NCBI GenBank assembly: GCA_031290255.1 | Contig: JAITNW010000002.1 | Location: forward strand, 1 to 33,771 | DNA: 33,771 nucleotides | Source of the DNA: Candidatus Nomurabacteria bacterium | Lineage (GTDB): Bacteria > Patescibacteriota > Saccharimonadia > Saccharimonadales > Saccharimonadaceae | Reading direction: 5' to 3' | Part shown: piece after piece, positions 8,615 through 16,974 of the stretch | Layout: the number at the start of each line of letters is the position of its first letter | Numbering within the stretch: position 1 is the stretch's first letter | Program-made: the position numbers and the translations under genes | The notes under the pieces: model-generated | Database searches by the model: none | Told to the model about the DNA's origin: nothing | The model's input: the letters and a program-made list of their open reading frames with translations, nothing else

Positions 8615-11600
8615 TTATAGGTCCTCCCCTAAATCTGTTAATGCTTCTTCGCCCTCAGTGATGCTTACCCCCTCATCATCCAATTCTTCTTTTATCTCTT
8701 CGTCATCCATCACGTCAATATCCGGCAGAGTGTCATCAGCTGGCGCATAGATCGCCGCGTCTTCTTTGCTTCGCTCCACTTCCGCAGTTGCCTTCTCAAT
8801 TACATCACTGGCATCTGCAGCTTCACCGTTATCTAGAAGATCCACTTTAAGACCCAAACCTTGCAGCTCCTTCACCAAGACATTAAAGCCTTCTGGAAGT
8901 TTTGGCCCCTGAATCGCTTCGTTCTTGATAATGGATTCGTAAGCTTTTGCCCTACCATAGACATCATCAGACTTGATCGTAAGCATTTCCTGCAAAGTAG
9001 ATGCTGCACCATAAGCCTCGAGCGTCCACACCTCCATCTCTCCAAACCTTTGACCACCATTCTGTGCTTTACCACCAAGTGGCTGCTGCGTCACCATTGT
9101 ATATGGGCCCGTCGAACGTGCGTGAATCTTATCCGCCACCATATGGTGTAACTTAATAATATGCATTACACCCACAGTCGCCCGCTCTTCAAACGGCTCC
9201 CCCGTTAGACCATCATAAAGCTGTACGCGACCATCACGCTCAAAACCAGCCTTTTCAAGCTCATCAGAAATCGTCTCATCAGATACAGAGTTAAACGATG
9301 GACTCGCTACCTTATAGCCAAGCGCCCGCGCCGCCATACCAAGGTGAGTCTCGTATAACTGACCCAAATTCATACGGCTAGGCACACCCATCGGGCTAAG
9401 TATCACATCTACTGGAGTGCCGTCTTCCATAAAGGGCATATCTTCTATTGGCAAAATCCTTGCCACCACACCCTTATTACCATGTCGTCCCGCAAGCTTA
9501 TCGCCCACACTGATCTTACGCATTTCCGCCACATAGATTTTAATCTGCATCAATACGCCAGCTTTAAGTTCATGCCCCTGTTCGCGGGTAAATACTTTTA
9601 CGCCCACAACCTTACCACTATCAGAACCATTCATACGCACTGAAGTATCGCGCACATCTTTGGCTTTTTCTCCAAAGATCGCTCGGAGGAGTCGCTCTTC
9701 TGAACTAAGTTCTTGCTCCCCCTTAGGAGTAATCTTACCCACAAGCACGTCACCACGGCGCACCTCTGAACCAACCGCCACAATACCGTCTTCACCAAGA
9801 TGCCGTAGCACTGTCTCAGAAACATTCGGAATATCACGTGTCACCTGTTCTGGGCCAAGCTTAGTCTCACGCACCTCCACATCAAAGTCGCGGATATTGA
9901 TACTAGTAAGAGCATCATCTTGTACCAATTTACTCGACAAGATAATCGCATCATCCATATTATAACCACGCCAGGGCATAAACGCGACCGTCAAGTTCTT
10001 GCCAAGCGCCATTTCGCCATTACTGACAGATGCACCCTCAATCAAGATGTCACCTTTCTTCACTTTGTCGCCACGCTTTACAGTAACTCGCTGATTGTAG
10101 CACCGGTCGTCATTGGTCTTAGCAAAATGAATCAAATCATATTTCTTAACACCGTTCTTATATTCCACTTCTACGACTTCACCATCAGCCCGCTTCACCA
10201 CGCCAGCATCTTCTGCCATGATGAGCTGCGAAGTATTTTGCGCCACAATATCATCAATGCCAGTCGAAACCTGTGCCGATTCCGGCTTAAGCAATGGCAC
10301 CGCTTGCTTCTGCATCGCGCACGCCATCAAAGAACGGTCCACCCGGTTCTTCTCTACAAATGGGATCATCGACGCTGCCACGCCAAGAATTTCCTTATGT
10401 GCCGCATCAAGATGCGTAACTTCTTTAGCTTCCACCTGAGTTGGCGTCAAGTTCTTGCGCGCCGATACCCATTCTTCAGCAAATTCACCCTTATCAGTCA
10501 ATTTTGCACTAGCATCCGCAATCACCATATCAGCTTCTTGCGATGCATCCACAAAGACCACCTCATCAGTCACTTTCCCGTTCTTCACAGTACGATATGG
10601 CGCCTCAACGAAACCGTATTCATTGATCCGAGAATACGTAGCAAGGTTTAACACCAAGCCCACGTTCGCACCTTCCGGCGTCTCCACCGTGCAAATCCGA
10701 CCATAATGTGTCGGATGCGTATCACGCACCTCAAAACCCGCACGCTCACGAGTCAACCCGCCAGGCCCCATTGAAGAAAGCCGGCGCTTATGTGAAAGTT
10801 CAGCAAACGGATTAGTCTCATCCATCAGCTGCGAAAGCTGGCTAGAAGCAAAAAACTCCTTAACCGCTGCCACCACTGGGCGTGAATTCAAGAGCTGCGA
10901 CGGAGTCACAGTCTCAATATCACTCATCGACATCCTGTCAAGAATATTGCGCTGCAAACGGAGCATACCCAGGCGGAACTGGCGCTGCACCAATTCGCCC
11001 ACCAGCTTTACGCGACGATTCGACAGCGAGTCAATATCATCTGCCGGCTCCTGAGTATTATTCAGACGGATAATTTCGCGAATAATTGCAATCAGATCCT
11101 CCATCTGAAGAGTACGGTGCAGACTATCGTTTGGCGTATCAAAACCAAGTCTCTGGTTCATCTTAAACCGACCCACACGAGAATAATCATACCGACGATA
11201 ATCCCAGAAAGTCTTCTCAACCATAGACTTAGCGTTATCCACAGTAGCAAGATCACCCGGGCGGAGGCGACGATAAATCTCAATCAGAGCCTCACTCTGG
11301 CCACGCGCCGGATCCTTATCAAGCGTATTCTCGATATATTTCACGTCACCCGTATCAATATCTGCAAACTTAGACTTGATCTCCGAGTTCTTAGAAACCC
11401 CCAAAGCACGTAGGAAAGTCGTCACCGGCACCTTACGCCGCCGGTCAATCTTCACATAAATCACCCCCTTATTGTCGGTCTCAAACTCCAGCCAAGCCCC
11501 CCGACCCGGAATCACCTTTGCGCCATATAGATTATGACCATTACTATTGTCCGCCGTAAAGAAAACCCCAGCCGAACGGATCAACTGCGACACCACAACA

Positions 11601-11995
11601 CGCTCCGTACCATTGATAATGAAGCTTGCACGATCCGTCATCCAAGGATAATCGCCAAAATAAATATCCTGCTCGCGAACCTCACCGGTCACCTTATTCA
11701 AGAGCTCCACCACCACATGAAGCGGCGCATCATAAGTCGCCAAATTCTCCTTAGCAGAACGCTCGTCTTCCACTGGAGATTTGAAATAATAGCTCTTAAA
11801 CGACAAACTCAGCTTCTGCCCAGTATAATCGTCAATTGGATTCAGCTCATTAAAGACTTCTTGCAGCCCAGTCTTTACGAATCCGTCCCACGAACTTAGC
11901 TGATGTCCGATTAAGTTTGGTATTTTAAGTGCCTGGTCGCCTTCGGTAAAAAATACCCGGCTACCACCTTTTGCGGTATCTAAAGATTTTGCCAC
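8615..11995 (-). CDS. rpoB: DNA-directed RNA polymerase subunit beta
   Basis: SSQLSQLMDETNPFAELSHKRRLSSMGPGGLTRERAGFEVRDTHPTHYGRICTVETPEGANVGL; GRHGNKGVVARILPIEDMPF. Confidence 0.98.
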   Translation of the reverse strand: MAKSLDTAKGGSRVFFTEGDQALKIPNLIGHQLSSWDGFVKTGLQEVFNELNPIDDYTGQKLSLSFKSYYFKSPVEDERSAKENLATYDAPLHVVVELLNKVTGEVREQDIYFGDYPWMTDRASFIINGTERVVVSQLIRSAGVFFTADNSNGHNLYGAKVIPGRGAWLEFETDNKGVIYVKIDRRRKVPVTTFLRALGVSKNSEIKSKFADIDTGDVKYIENTLDKDPARGQSEALIEIYRRLRPGDLATVDNAKSMVEKTFWDYRRYDYSRVGRFKMNQRLGFDTPNDSLHRTLQMEDLIAIIREIIRLNNTQEPADDIDSLSNRRVKLVGELVQRQFRLGMLRLQRNILDRMSMSDIETVTPSQLLNSRPVVAAVKEFFASSQLSQLMDETNPFAELSHKRRLSSMGPGGLTRERAGFEVRDTHPTHYGRICTVETPEGANVGLVLNLATYSRINEYGFVEAPYRTVKNGKVTDEVVFVDASQEADMVIADASAKLTDKGEFAEEWVSARKNLTPTQVEAKEVTHLDAAHKEILGVAASMIPFVEKNRVDRSLMACAMQKQAVPLLKPESAQVSTGIDDIVAQNTSQLIMAEDAGVVKRADGEVVEVEYKNGVKKYDLIHFAKTNDDRCYNQRVTVKRGDKVKKGDILIEGASVSNGEMALGKNLTVAFMPWRGYNMDDAIILSSKLVQDDALTSINIRDFDVEVRETKLGPEQVTRDIPNVSETVLRHLGEDGIVAVGSEVRRGDVLVGKITPKGEQELSSEERLLRAIFGEKAKDVRDTSVRMNGSDSGKVVGVKVFTREQGHELKAGVLMQIKIYVAEMRKISVGDKLAGRHGNKGVVARILPIEDMPFMEDGTPVDVILSPMGVPSRMNLGQLYETHLGMAARALGYKVASPSFNSVSDETISDELEKAGFERDGRVQLYDGLTGEPFEERATVGVMHIIKLHHMVADKIHARSTGPYTMVTQQPLGGKAQNGGQRFGEMEVWTLEAYGAASTLQEMLTIKSDDVYGRAKAYESIIKNEAIQGPKLPEGFNVLVKELQGLGLKVDLLDNGEAADASDVIEKATAEVERSKEDAAIYAPADDTLPDIDVMDDEEIKEELDDEGVSITEGEEALTDLGEDL

Positions 11996-12130
11996 TTTCC
12001 CTCGCTGTTACTTTATTAGTGTTATTATCTCTCTGGCGGAAGATTACAGCTTCTATCCAAAATCCGACCCGCCAAAGCCAAACTTTTTAGACAAAAGCAC
12101 ACTACTTCTTGCAGTCAAGTGTACCACACC

Positions 12131-12158
12131 AAAAAACCACCGTCAACAGTGGTTTTTC
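12131..12158. terminator. Bidirectional intrinsic-terminator-like hairpin between the KH-domain gene and rpoB
   Basis: AAAAACCAC-CGTCAACA-GTGGTTTTT. Confidence 0.75.
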
Positions 12159-12241
12159 GAACATATAAGCTCTCAACTCTTAATTGTTTGTTTAAGCTGA
12201 CTCGCAGTTAGCTTAATGTCCTTTCAAAGACATTACCAGTA

Positions 12242-12700
12242 TTATATATCAAGATCGTCTAAATCCGCAAGCTCTGCGCGCGTCTTTTCTGCAAGCTCGT
12301 TGTCTTTTTCCACAGGCTCAGCCTCTGCTTCCTCTGCTGGTGCCTCTGTTTCCTGACTTTCTTCTGAAATGTCTTCCGACGCAAAACTATCATCAGACTG
12401 CACATCGTTCCGATCATCCTCGCGGCGATCATTCCGCTCCGCCGGCACATAATCATCATTATTTACAATCTTCAGATTGTAACGAGCGTCATTTTTAGTG
12501 CCAAGCGCACGCAGCAGCGTACGAATACTCTGCGCAGTAGCACCACGCCGACCGATAATCCGCCCCACATCTTCCGGATCTACTTCCAAACTCAGAAGCA
12601 CGCCCTTCTCGTCGATAATTCTTTCTACCTTTACCTCATCAGGGTTATTTACGAGAGTCTTCACGATATACTCTACAAATTGCTGATCTATTGTGGACAT
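12242..12700 (-). CDS. KH-domain RNA-binding protein (KhpA/YlqC-like) with acidic C-terminal tail
   Basis: DVGRIIGRRGATAQSIRTLLRALG KH signature; gene order next to rpsP as in many bacteria. Confidence 0.92.
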   Translation of the reverse strand: MSTIDQQFVEYIVKTLVNNPDEVKVERIIDEKGVLLSLEVDPEDVGRIIGRRGATAQSIRTLLRALGTKNDARYNLKIVNNDDYVPAERNDRREDDRNDVQSDDSFASEDISEESQETEAPAEEAEAEPVEKDNELAEKTRAELADLDDLDI

Positions 12701-12812
12701 AGGTTTTCTCCATTCTTAGTTGATATTATTAGTATAACACGAAAAAATCCCTAAACGCTAATGAAATCGATATCGTAAAACCACTGAATACAGATTCAAA
12801 CAAAGTGTCAGA

Positions 12813-12931
12813 GAAAAAGCTGAGTAAGTAGCTTTCGGGGCGATTGCGAACCAAAGAAAAACCTGCCCAGAAGCAGGTCTTTTTCTTTGCGTAAGCACCC
12901 TTGCCCTGAAAGCTACTTACTCAGCTTTTTC
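12813..12931 (+). repeat. Family I structured inverted repeat, copy L2
   Basis: Arms 12813-12843 / 12901-12931 (31 bp, two G.T pairs, no other mismatches). The right arm overlaps the last codons and stop of rpsP. Core TTGCGAACCAAAGAAAAACC...TTTGCGTAAGCACCC. Confidence 0.9.
12853..12889 (-). terminator. Intrinsic terminator downstream of rpsP, formed by the inner hairpin of Family I copy L2
   Basis: Minus-strand AAAAAGACCTGC-TTCTGG-GCAGGTTTTTCTTT, a GC stem followed by a T-tract. Confidence 0.75.
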
Positions 12932-13285
12932 CACCTCAGCGCTTTCTTCCTCAGCAGAAGCAACCTCTTCCCTAGACTGATTCTTCCTAAGCTTATCAGC
13001 ATGCTTAGGAGCAACCGTCTTCTTAACACCCTCATCCACCCACCTAGGCAACTTCACCCCCTCAGCCCTAAGAATCCGCACCACCCGAGTACTAGGCTGA
13101 GCCCCATTATCAAGATATTTTTGCGCCACCTCTTTATTAACGTTAGTGGCTTTCGTATGAGGGTTGTAAGTGCCGACCTGAGCTACAATACGACCCGAAA
13201 GAGGGTGGCGTTGCGCTTCTTGGACGACTATCCGGTATAGGGGTAAACCCTTCCGGCCATTACGCTGTAAGCGAATCGCGAGCAT
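12917..13285 (-). CDS. rpsP: 30S ribosomal protein S16 with C-terminal extension
   Basis: MLAIRLQRNGRKGLPLYRIVVQEAQRHPLSGRIVAQVGTYNPHT. Confidence 0.96.
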   Translation of the reverse strand: MLAIRLQRNGRKGLPLYRIVVQEAQRHPLSGRIVAQVGTYNPHTKATNVNKEVAQKYLDNGAQPSTRVVRILRAEGVKLPRWVDEGVKKTVAPKHADKLRKNQSREEVASAEEESAEVEKAE

Positions 13286-13314
13286 TTAATTTCCTTTACT
13301 TAATTAATATCTGT

Positions 13315-13343
13315 ATTTTACAGCGTTTCCAGCCCGAAGTCAA
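13315..13343 (-). promoter_or_regulatory. Sigma70-like promoter for rpsP
   Basis: Minus strand TTGACT-17-TAAAAT, upstream of AAAGGAAATTAAATG. Confidence 0.65.
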
Positions 13344-13372
13344 GCATAGCCATAAGAATAAGCACAATTCTA

Positions 13373-13401
13373 TTGACTTTTCGCGCCAAGTATGCTATAA
13401 T
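13373..13401 (+). promoter_or_regulatory. Near-consensus promoter (TTGACT-17-TGC TATAAT) directed antisense into rnc
   Basis: TTGACT 13373-13378, 17-nt spacer, TATAAT 13396-13401; no + strand CDS downstream until 14694. Confidence 0.75.
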
Positions 13402-13426
13402 GGAAAGATAAGGGCCTTTTCTTCCC

Positions 13427-14143
13427 TCAAGATTTCGCCTCTTTCTTATAAGTCAACAGCGCCCTCTCCGCCGCCTCCACCTGCGCCACCTGCTTACTAT
13501 GCCCCGCACCAGTCCCCTTCAGCTTATTCCCAATAAACACCCCAAGCGTAAAGATCTTATCATGATCCGGCCCATCCTCCTTCAGCACCTTATAAACTGG
13601 CGTTACCCCCTCAGTATGTTGCGCCACCTCTTGCAAATGTGATTTCGCATCCCGCCAAGACTCATTCTTTAGAATCTCATCAATTTTCACCAAAATATTA
13701 TCATGAATGAACTTTTCCGCCTGCTTATAGCCATGATCCAAATAGATCGCCCCAATCACCGCCTCGAAACAATCCGCCAAAATCACTGCATGCGCCCGCT
13801 CTGACCCTCGCTTCTCCCCCTTACTCAGCCTCACCAAAGGCTCATACCCCAGCCGAATCCCCGCCTCAGCAATACTCTCCGTCCGCACCAAAGCCGCCCG
13901 CCAACTCGTCATAATCCCCTCCGGCTCATCGTAATTCCGGTACAAAAAGTCCGAAGTCGCCAGCTCCAACACCGCGTCCCCCAAAAATTCCAACCGCTCA
14001 TTATGTTCCGTCACCGATTTCTTATGCTCGTTCACATAAGACCGATGCGTCAAGGCCGTAACCAGAAGCTGAATATCATTAAATTCAAATCCCAGTTTCT
14101 CCCTCGCAAAATCTTTATATGCATCTAATTGTTCTCTATTCAT
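13427..14143 (-). CDS. rnc: Ribonuclease III
   Basis: ALTHRSYVNEHKKSVTEHNERLEFLGDAVLELATSDFLY signature; C-terminal dsRBD-like region. Confidence 0.97.
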   Translation of the reverse strand: MNREQLDAYKDFAREKLGFEFNDIQLLVTALTHRSYVNEHKKSVTEHNERLEFLGDAVLELATSDFLYRNYDEPEGIMTSWRAALVRTESIAEAGIRLGYEPLVRLSKGEKRGSERAHAVILADCFEAVIGAIYLDHGYKQAEKFIHDNILVKIDEILKNESWRDAKSHLQEVAQHTEGVTPVYKVLKEDGPDHDKIFTLGVFIGNKLKGTGAGHSKQVAQVEAAERALLTYKKEAKS

Positions 14144-14195
14144 GGTGATATTCTAGCATAAATGTCGAAAAATCTTTAAAAATAGCGCGTTGGTA

Positions 14196-14277
14196 GCGGG
14201 TCCTGTCGAGGTCTTCTCCCCACAAAAAAATTTAAGAAATTCTTTTTGCGGGGATGCCCCTAGACCTCACCACCCGC
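14196..14277 (-). repeat. Family II small hairpin element, copy B
   Basis: Minus strand GCGGGTGGTGAGGTCTAGGGGCATCCCCGCAAAAAGAATTTCTTAAATTTTTTTGTGGGGAGAAGACCTCGACAGGACCCGC, near-identical to copy C. Confidence 0.92.
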
Positions 14278-14340
14278 AGATAAGCTATTCTTTAATTTAT
14301 GAAATGTGCAATATTCCATAAATTAACACAAAGCGTCAGA

Positions 14341-14508
14341 GCGGGTGGCAGGACATAGGAGCCCTCAAAGTCTCAAATAATTGTTCCATCATACCCGCGG
14401 TACCACCCAAGAAATTTGTAGGAAGACTGCCGGCAGGGGCCTTGCAGTGTAACCCATCCAAGGAAGCAATTTTTGAGACTTTGAGGAAAATGTCCTGACA
14501 GGACCCGC
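14341..14508 (+). repeat. Family II large structured element F sharing termini with the small copies
   Basis: GCGGGTGGCAGGACAT...CCTCAAAGTCTCAAA / TTTTGAGACTTTGAGG...ATGTCCTGACAGGACCCGCC. The first part recurs at 33710-33771 with one substitution. Confidence 0.88.
14396..14408 (-). promoter_or_regulatory. T-box-like 13-mer GGGTGGTACCGCG inside element F
   Basis: Minus strand GGGTGGTACCGCG matches the T-box consensus AGGGUGGNACCGCG except the first A. The rest of a T-box architecture is not evident. Confidence 0.3.
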
Positions 14509-14561
14509 CCCACATCACCTCTATTATTTTGACACCCAGCGAAAAATAAGCATAATAAGTA

Positions 14562-14590
14562 TTGACTTTTCAGACCAACTGTGCTAGTAT
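14562..14590 (+). promoter_or_regulatory. Sigma70-like promoter for the 74-aa ORF
   Basis: TTGACT 14562-14567, 17-nt spacer, TGC-TAGTAT 14585-14590. Confidence 0.7.
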
Positions 14591-14693
14591 AAGAAGCAGT
14601 TAGATAATAAAAATAAACATCTAACAAACAAAAAACGAATTCCAAAGGGTATTAGGAAGGGACAAAGAACAAAAATAAACAGGAAACATTAAA

Positions 14694-14918
14694 ATGGCAA
14701 ACGAAAACATCGAACAATTCACCATCCCCCAAGAAGCAGATTACAATATAGATGACGCGTACGAGTATTATGGGAACGAGAAGCAGTATGATGGGACTCA
14801 GATCCCAGAAGAAACGCTCAGCAAAGACACAAAAGAGAGCATAGATAGGATAAAGAAGAGGGAAGTGAAGCTAGGTATGAAGGGCCTACGTGCCGCGATG
14901 TTTAGCGACGCCGCCTAA
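14694..14918 (+). CDS. Small acidic hypothetical protein (74 aa)
   Basis: AGGAAACATTAAAATG start context, own promoter and own terminator. Confidence 0.75.
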   Translation: MANENIEQFTIPQEADYNIDDAYEYYGNEKQYDGTQIPEETLSKDTKESIDRIKKREVKLGMKGLRAAMFSDAA

Positions 14919-15015
14919 AGAAAGGAAAAACATATAAGATAAACATTAGCAAAATAAAACTAAAACGGAGAACATCCAATGTAAAATAACAGATCAAATA
15001 TATCACACGAAGTAT

Positions 15016-15042
15016 AAAAACCGAACCAAGTGTTCGGTTTTT
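15016..15042 (+). terminator. Intrinsic terminator after the 74-aa ORF
   Basis: AAAAACCGAAC-CAAGT-GTTCGGTTTTT. Confidence 0.85.
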
Positions 15043-15063
15043 ATATTACCCTCAAAATGAGAC

Positions 15064-15093
15064 TTGACAAACCCAAACCGTTAATGCTAGCAT
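15064..15093 (+). promoter_or_regulatory. Sigma70-like promoter for the 605-aa membrane protein
   Basis: TTGACA 15064-15069, 18-nt spacer, TAGCAT 15088-15093. Confidence 0.55.
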
Positions 15094-15128
15094 GAGTTAA
15101 AAGGTCAAACATAAACAAGAAAAATCAA

Positions 15129-16946
15129 ATGAATCCCGAAAACCTAAACAACACAGAAAGCCAAGAGCGAGAACACGCTCATGAAGAGAACCTCAAGTTT
15201 ATCGAGGATTCTCCTGCCATCCCACTTTTACTAAAAATGAACATCGCGCCCATAGATATATATTCTATGGACGAAAATACCTTGAATGACCTAAGAAAAC
15301 GACTTGAAGATCAGCTAACGAACCCAACGACAAACGAAGCTAGTAGCAACGACAACGGAGAAACTCCTCCAGCAAATGACACAGCGGGAAATAGTGATGA
15401 GGGCCCAGCCCTCATCCCGCCCATCCCAATAGCCACTTCAGAAAGTGAAAAGCCACCAGAATCAGAAGCTGGCGATAAAACTAACGAAGAAGCAACGGGT
15501 GAAACTCCCGAACCAGCCACAGAGCAAACCGACAACAAACCGGAAAAGAAGAAATTCTGGACTCGTAATAAAAGAATCGGCGCTGCTGTCTTAGCAGTCA
15601 TAGCGTCGGTAGGTATTATTGCCGGTACAGCCGTACTCTTAAAAAGCAACGAAGCAGGCGCAACTGAGAATCCTCCCGGGTACGAACAGATGGATACCGA
15701 AAATTCTCACGAGTTCAAAATCTTTGAAGGTACCGACTACCGTGACCTCTTCTTGAATTCCGAAGGTGATGATTATAATGAGGCCAAGCAAGGCTACCTT
15801 CTCAACCCAAATACGGGACAATGGGAACAGGAAGCTAGCTGGAAATACGATATCTCTCCTCGCGTGCTTGACGACCTAAAAATTGAAAATGATGAGCTAG
15901 GCGCACGCGCCACAATCCTCAATCAACTATCTCGTGAACCAGAGTTTCTCGCCATCGTCGCAAATCGACTGGGCGCCGAAGACAAAGCGCGACTAGGCCT
16001 TGACGGCATCAGTACGGTAGCTGGTATGGAATCCGCACTCGAAAACGAGGACACGCTTAACCATGCCGAACTAGAGATGAAAGACCTTTTTGAAAACAAT
16101 GCCATCGGCGAATTTACCACATTCACTGGCAACGCCACGAACTATTATATGCGCGCCATAAACGAATCAAACATCCAAAACGACGCGAGCAGCATTGAAG
16201 CCGCCCGTACGGCCACGCGCTATTACGACAGCGTCGATGTATTTATTATCCATATGGCAGACGGCTCAGATATTATCTTCGACATCGACTGTCTCAATGT
16301 CATCGTTCCCGTAGAGCCAGGCACTCCAGAAGACGAAGTTGAGCCAGGTACTCCAATCATCACAGAAGAAACCCCAGAAAATCCAGACACAGGTGCAGAA
16401 ACCGGCACCGAAACCGGTGCTGAAACTGGCAATGAAAGTGGCACTGGCGACGAGAGTGGGGGCACAGGCACAGAAACTGGAACTGAGACGGGCAACGAAA
16501 ATGGCACTGGTATCGAGACCGGAACCGAAACGGGCAACGAAGGCGGCACGGAACTCACTCCAAAAAATCCCCAAGACATCGAAGACAATATGCAAGTAGG
16601 CGACGAAAGCAATAACTTCGTAACGCCACTTCCTGCAGGAGAAGAAACGGAACGCCCTGATACATCTACGGATACATATAACCCTGAGACTAATAAATTT
16701 GAAGATTCTAATAGTGAAGTCGAGCGTCCAGCAGAAACTATCGTCAGCGAAGATGGCAGCGGTAGCACCGTAGCAGAAATAATCGACCAAGCCGATCAAA
16801 CGCACGCCGAAGACGTCAATCTAAGCGCAGAAGACCAGGCGGCATCCGAAGCACAGCAGGAAGCCAATGAAAGTGAGATTACTAACACGCCAGAACTAAG
16901 CAACGAAGAAGCTGGCGATTGGTTCGAGAGAGAATTTGGCGGATAA
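15129..16946 (+). CDS. Single-pass membrane protein with long extracytoplasmic region and Thr/Glu/Gly repeats
   Basis: Acidic N-terminus, KKKFWTRNKR then hydrophobic IGAAVLAVIASVGIIAGTAVLL, low-complexity ETGTETGAETGNESGTG repeats. Confidence 0.85.
   Translation: MNPENLNNTESQEREHAHEENLKFIEDSPAIPLLLKMNIAPIDIYSMDENTLNDLRKRLEDQLTNPTTNEASSNDNGETPPANDTAGNSDEGPALIPPIPIATSESEKPPESEAGDKTNEEATGETPEPATEQTDNKPEKKKFWTRNKRIGAAVLAVIASVGIIAGTAVLLKSNEAGATENPPGYEQMDTENSHEFKIFEGTDYRDLFLNSEGDDYNEAKQGYLLNPNTGQWEQEASWKYDISPRVLDDLKIENDELGARATILNQLSREPEFLAIVANRLGAEDKARLGLDGISTVAGMESALENEDTLNHAELEMKDLFENNAIGEFTTFTGNATNYYMRAINESNIQNDASSIEAARTATRYYDSVDVFIIHMADGSDIIFDIDCLNVIVPVEPGTPEDEVEPGTPIITEETPENPDTGAETGTETGAETGNESGTGDESGGTGTETGTETGNENGTGIETGTETGNEGGTELTPKNPQDIEDNMQVGDESNNFVTPLPAGEETERPDTSTDTYNPETNKFEDSNSEVERPAETIVSEDGSGSTVAEIIDQADQTHAEDVNLSAEDQAASEAQQEANESEITNTPELSNEEAGDWFEREFGG
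16391..16550 (+). repeat. Degenerate in-frame repeat coding for (T/S/N)(E)(T/S)G units
   Basis: Repeated GGCACCGAAACCGGTGCTGAAACTGGCAATGAA-like units; peptide TGAETGTETGAETGNESGTGDESGGTGTETGTETGNENGTG. Confidence 0.85.
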
Positions 16947-16974
16947 TTATTAGAAAGGGAAGATAGGAGAAAAA

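Noticed and set aside
5026-10706. Many + strand ORFs over rpoC/rpoB, including 243 aa at 9920-10651
   Set aside because: Antisense shadow ORFs of strongly conserved RNA polymerase genes; no protein-family signal.
14336-14645. Minus-strand ORFs of 60 and 90 aa across element F
   Set aside because: They lie within a structured repeat, overlap each other in different frames, and have no recognisable protein features.
16223-16805. Long minus-strand ORFs (181 and 179 aa) opposite the 605-aa protein
   Set aside because: Low-complexity shadow ORFs caused by the Thr/Glu/Gly repeat codons on the coding strand.
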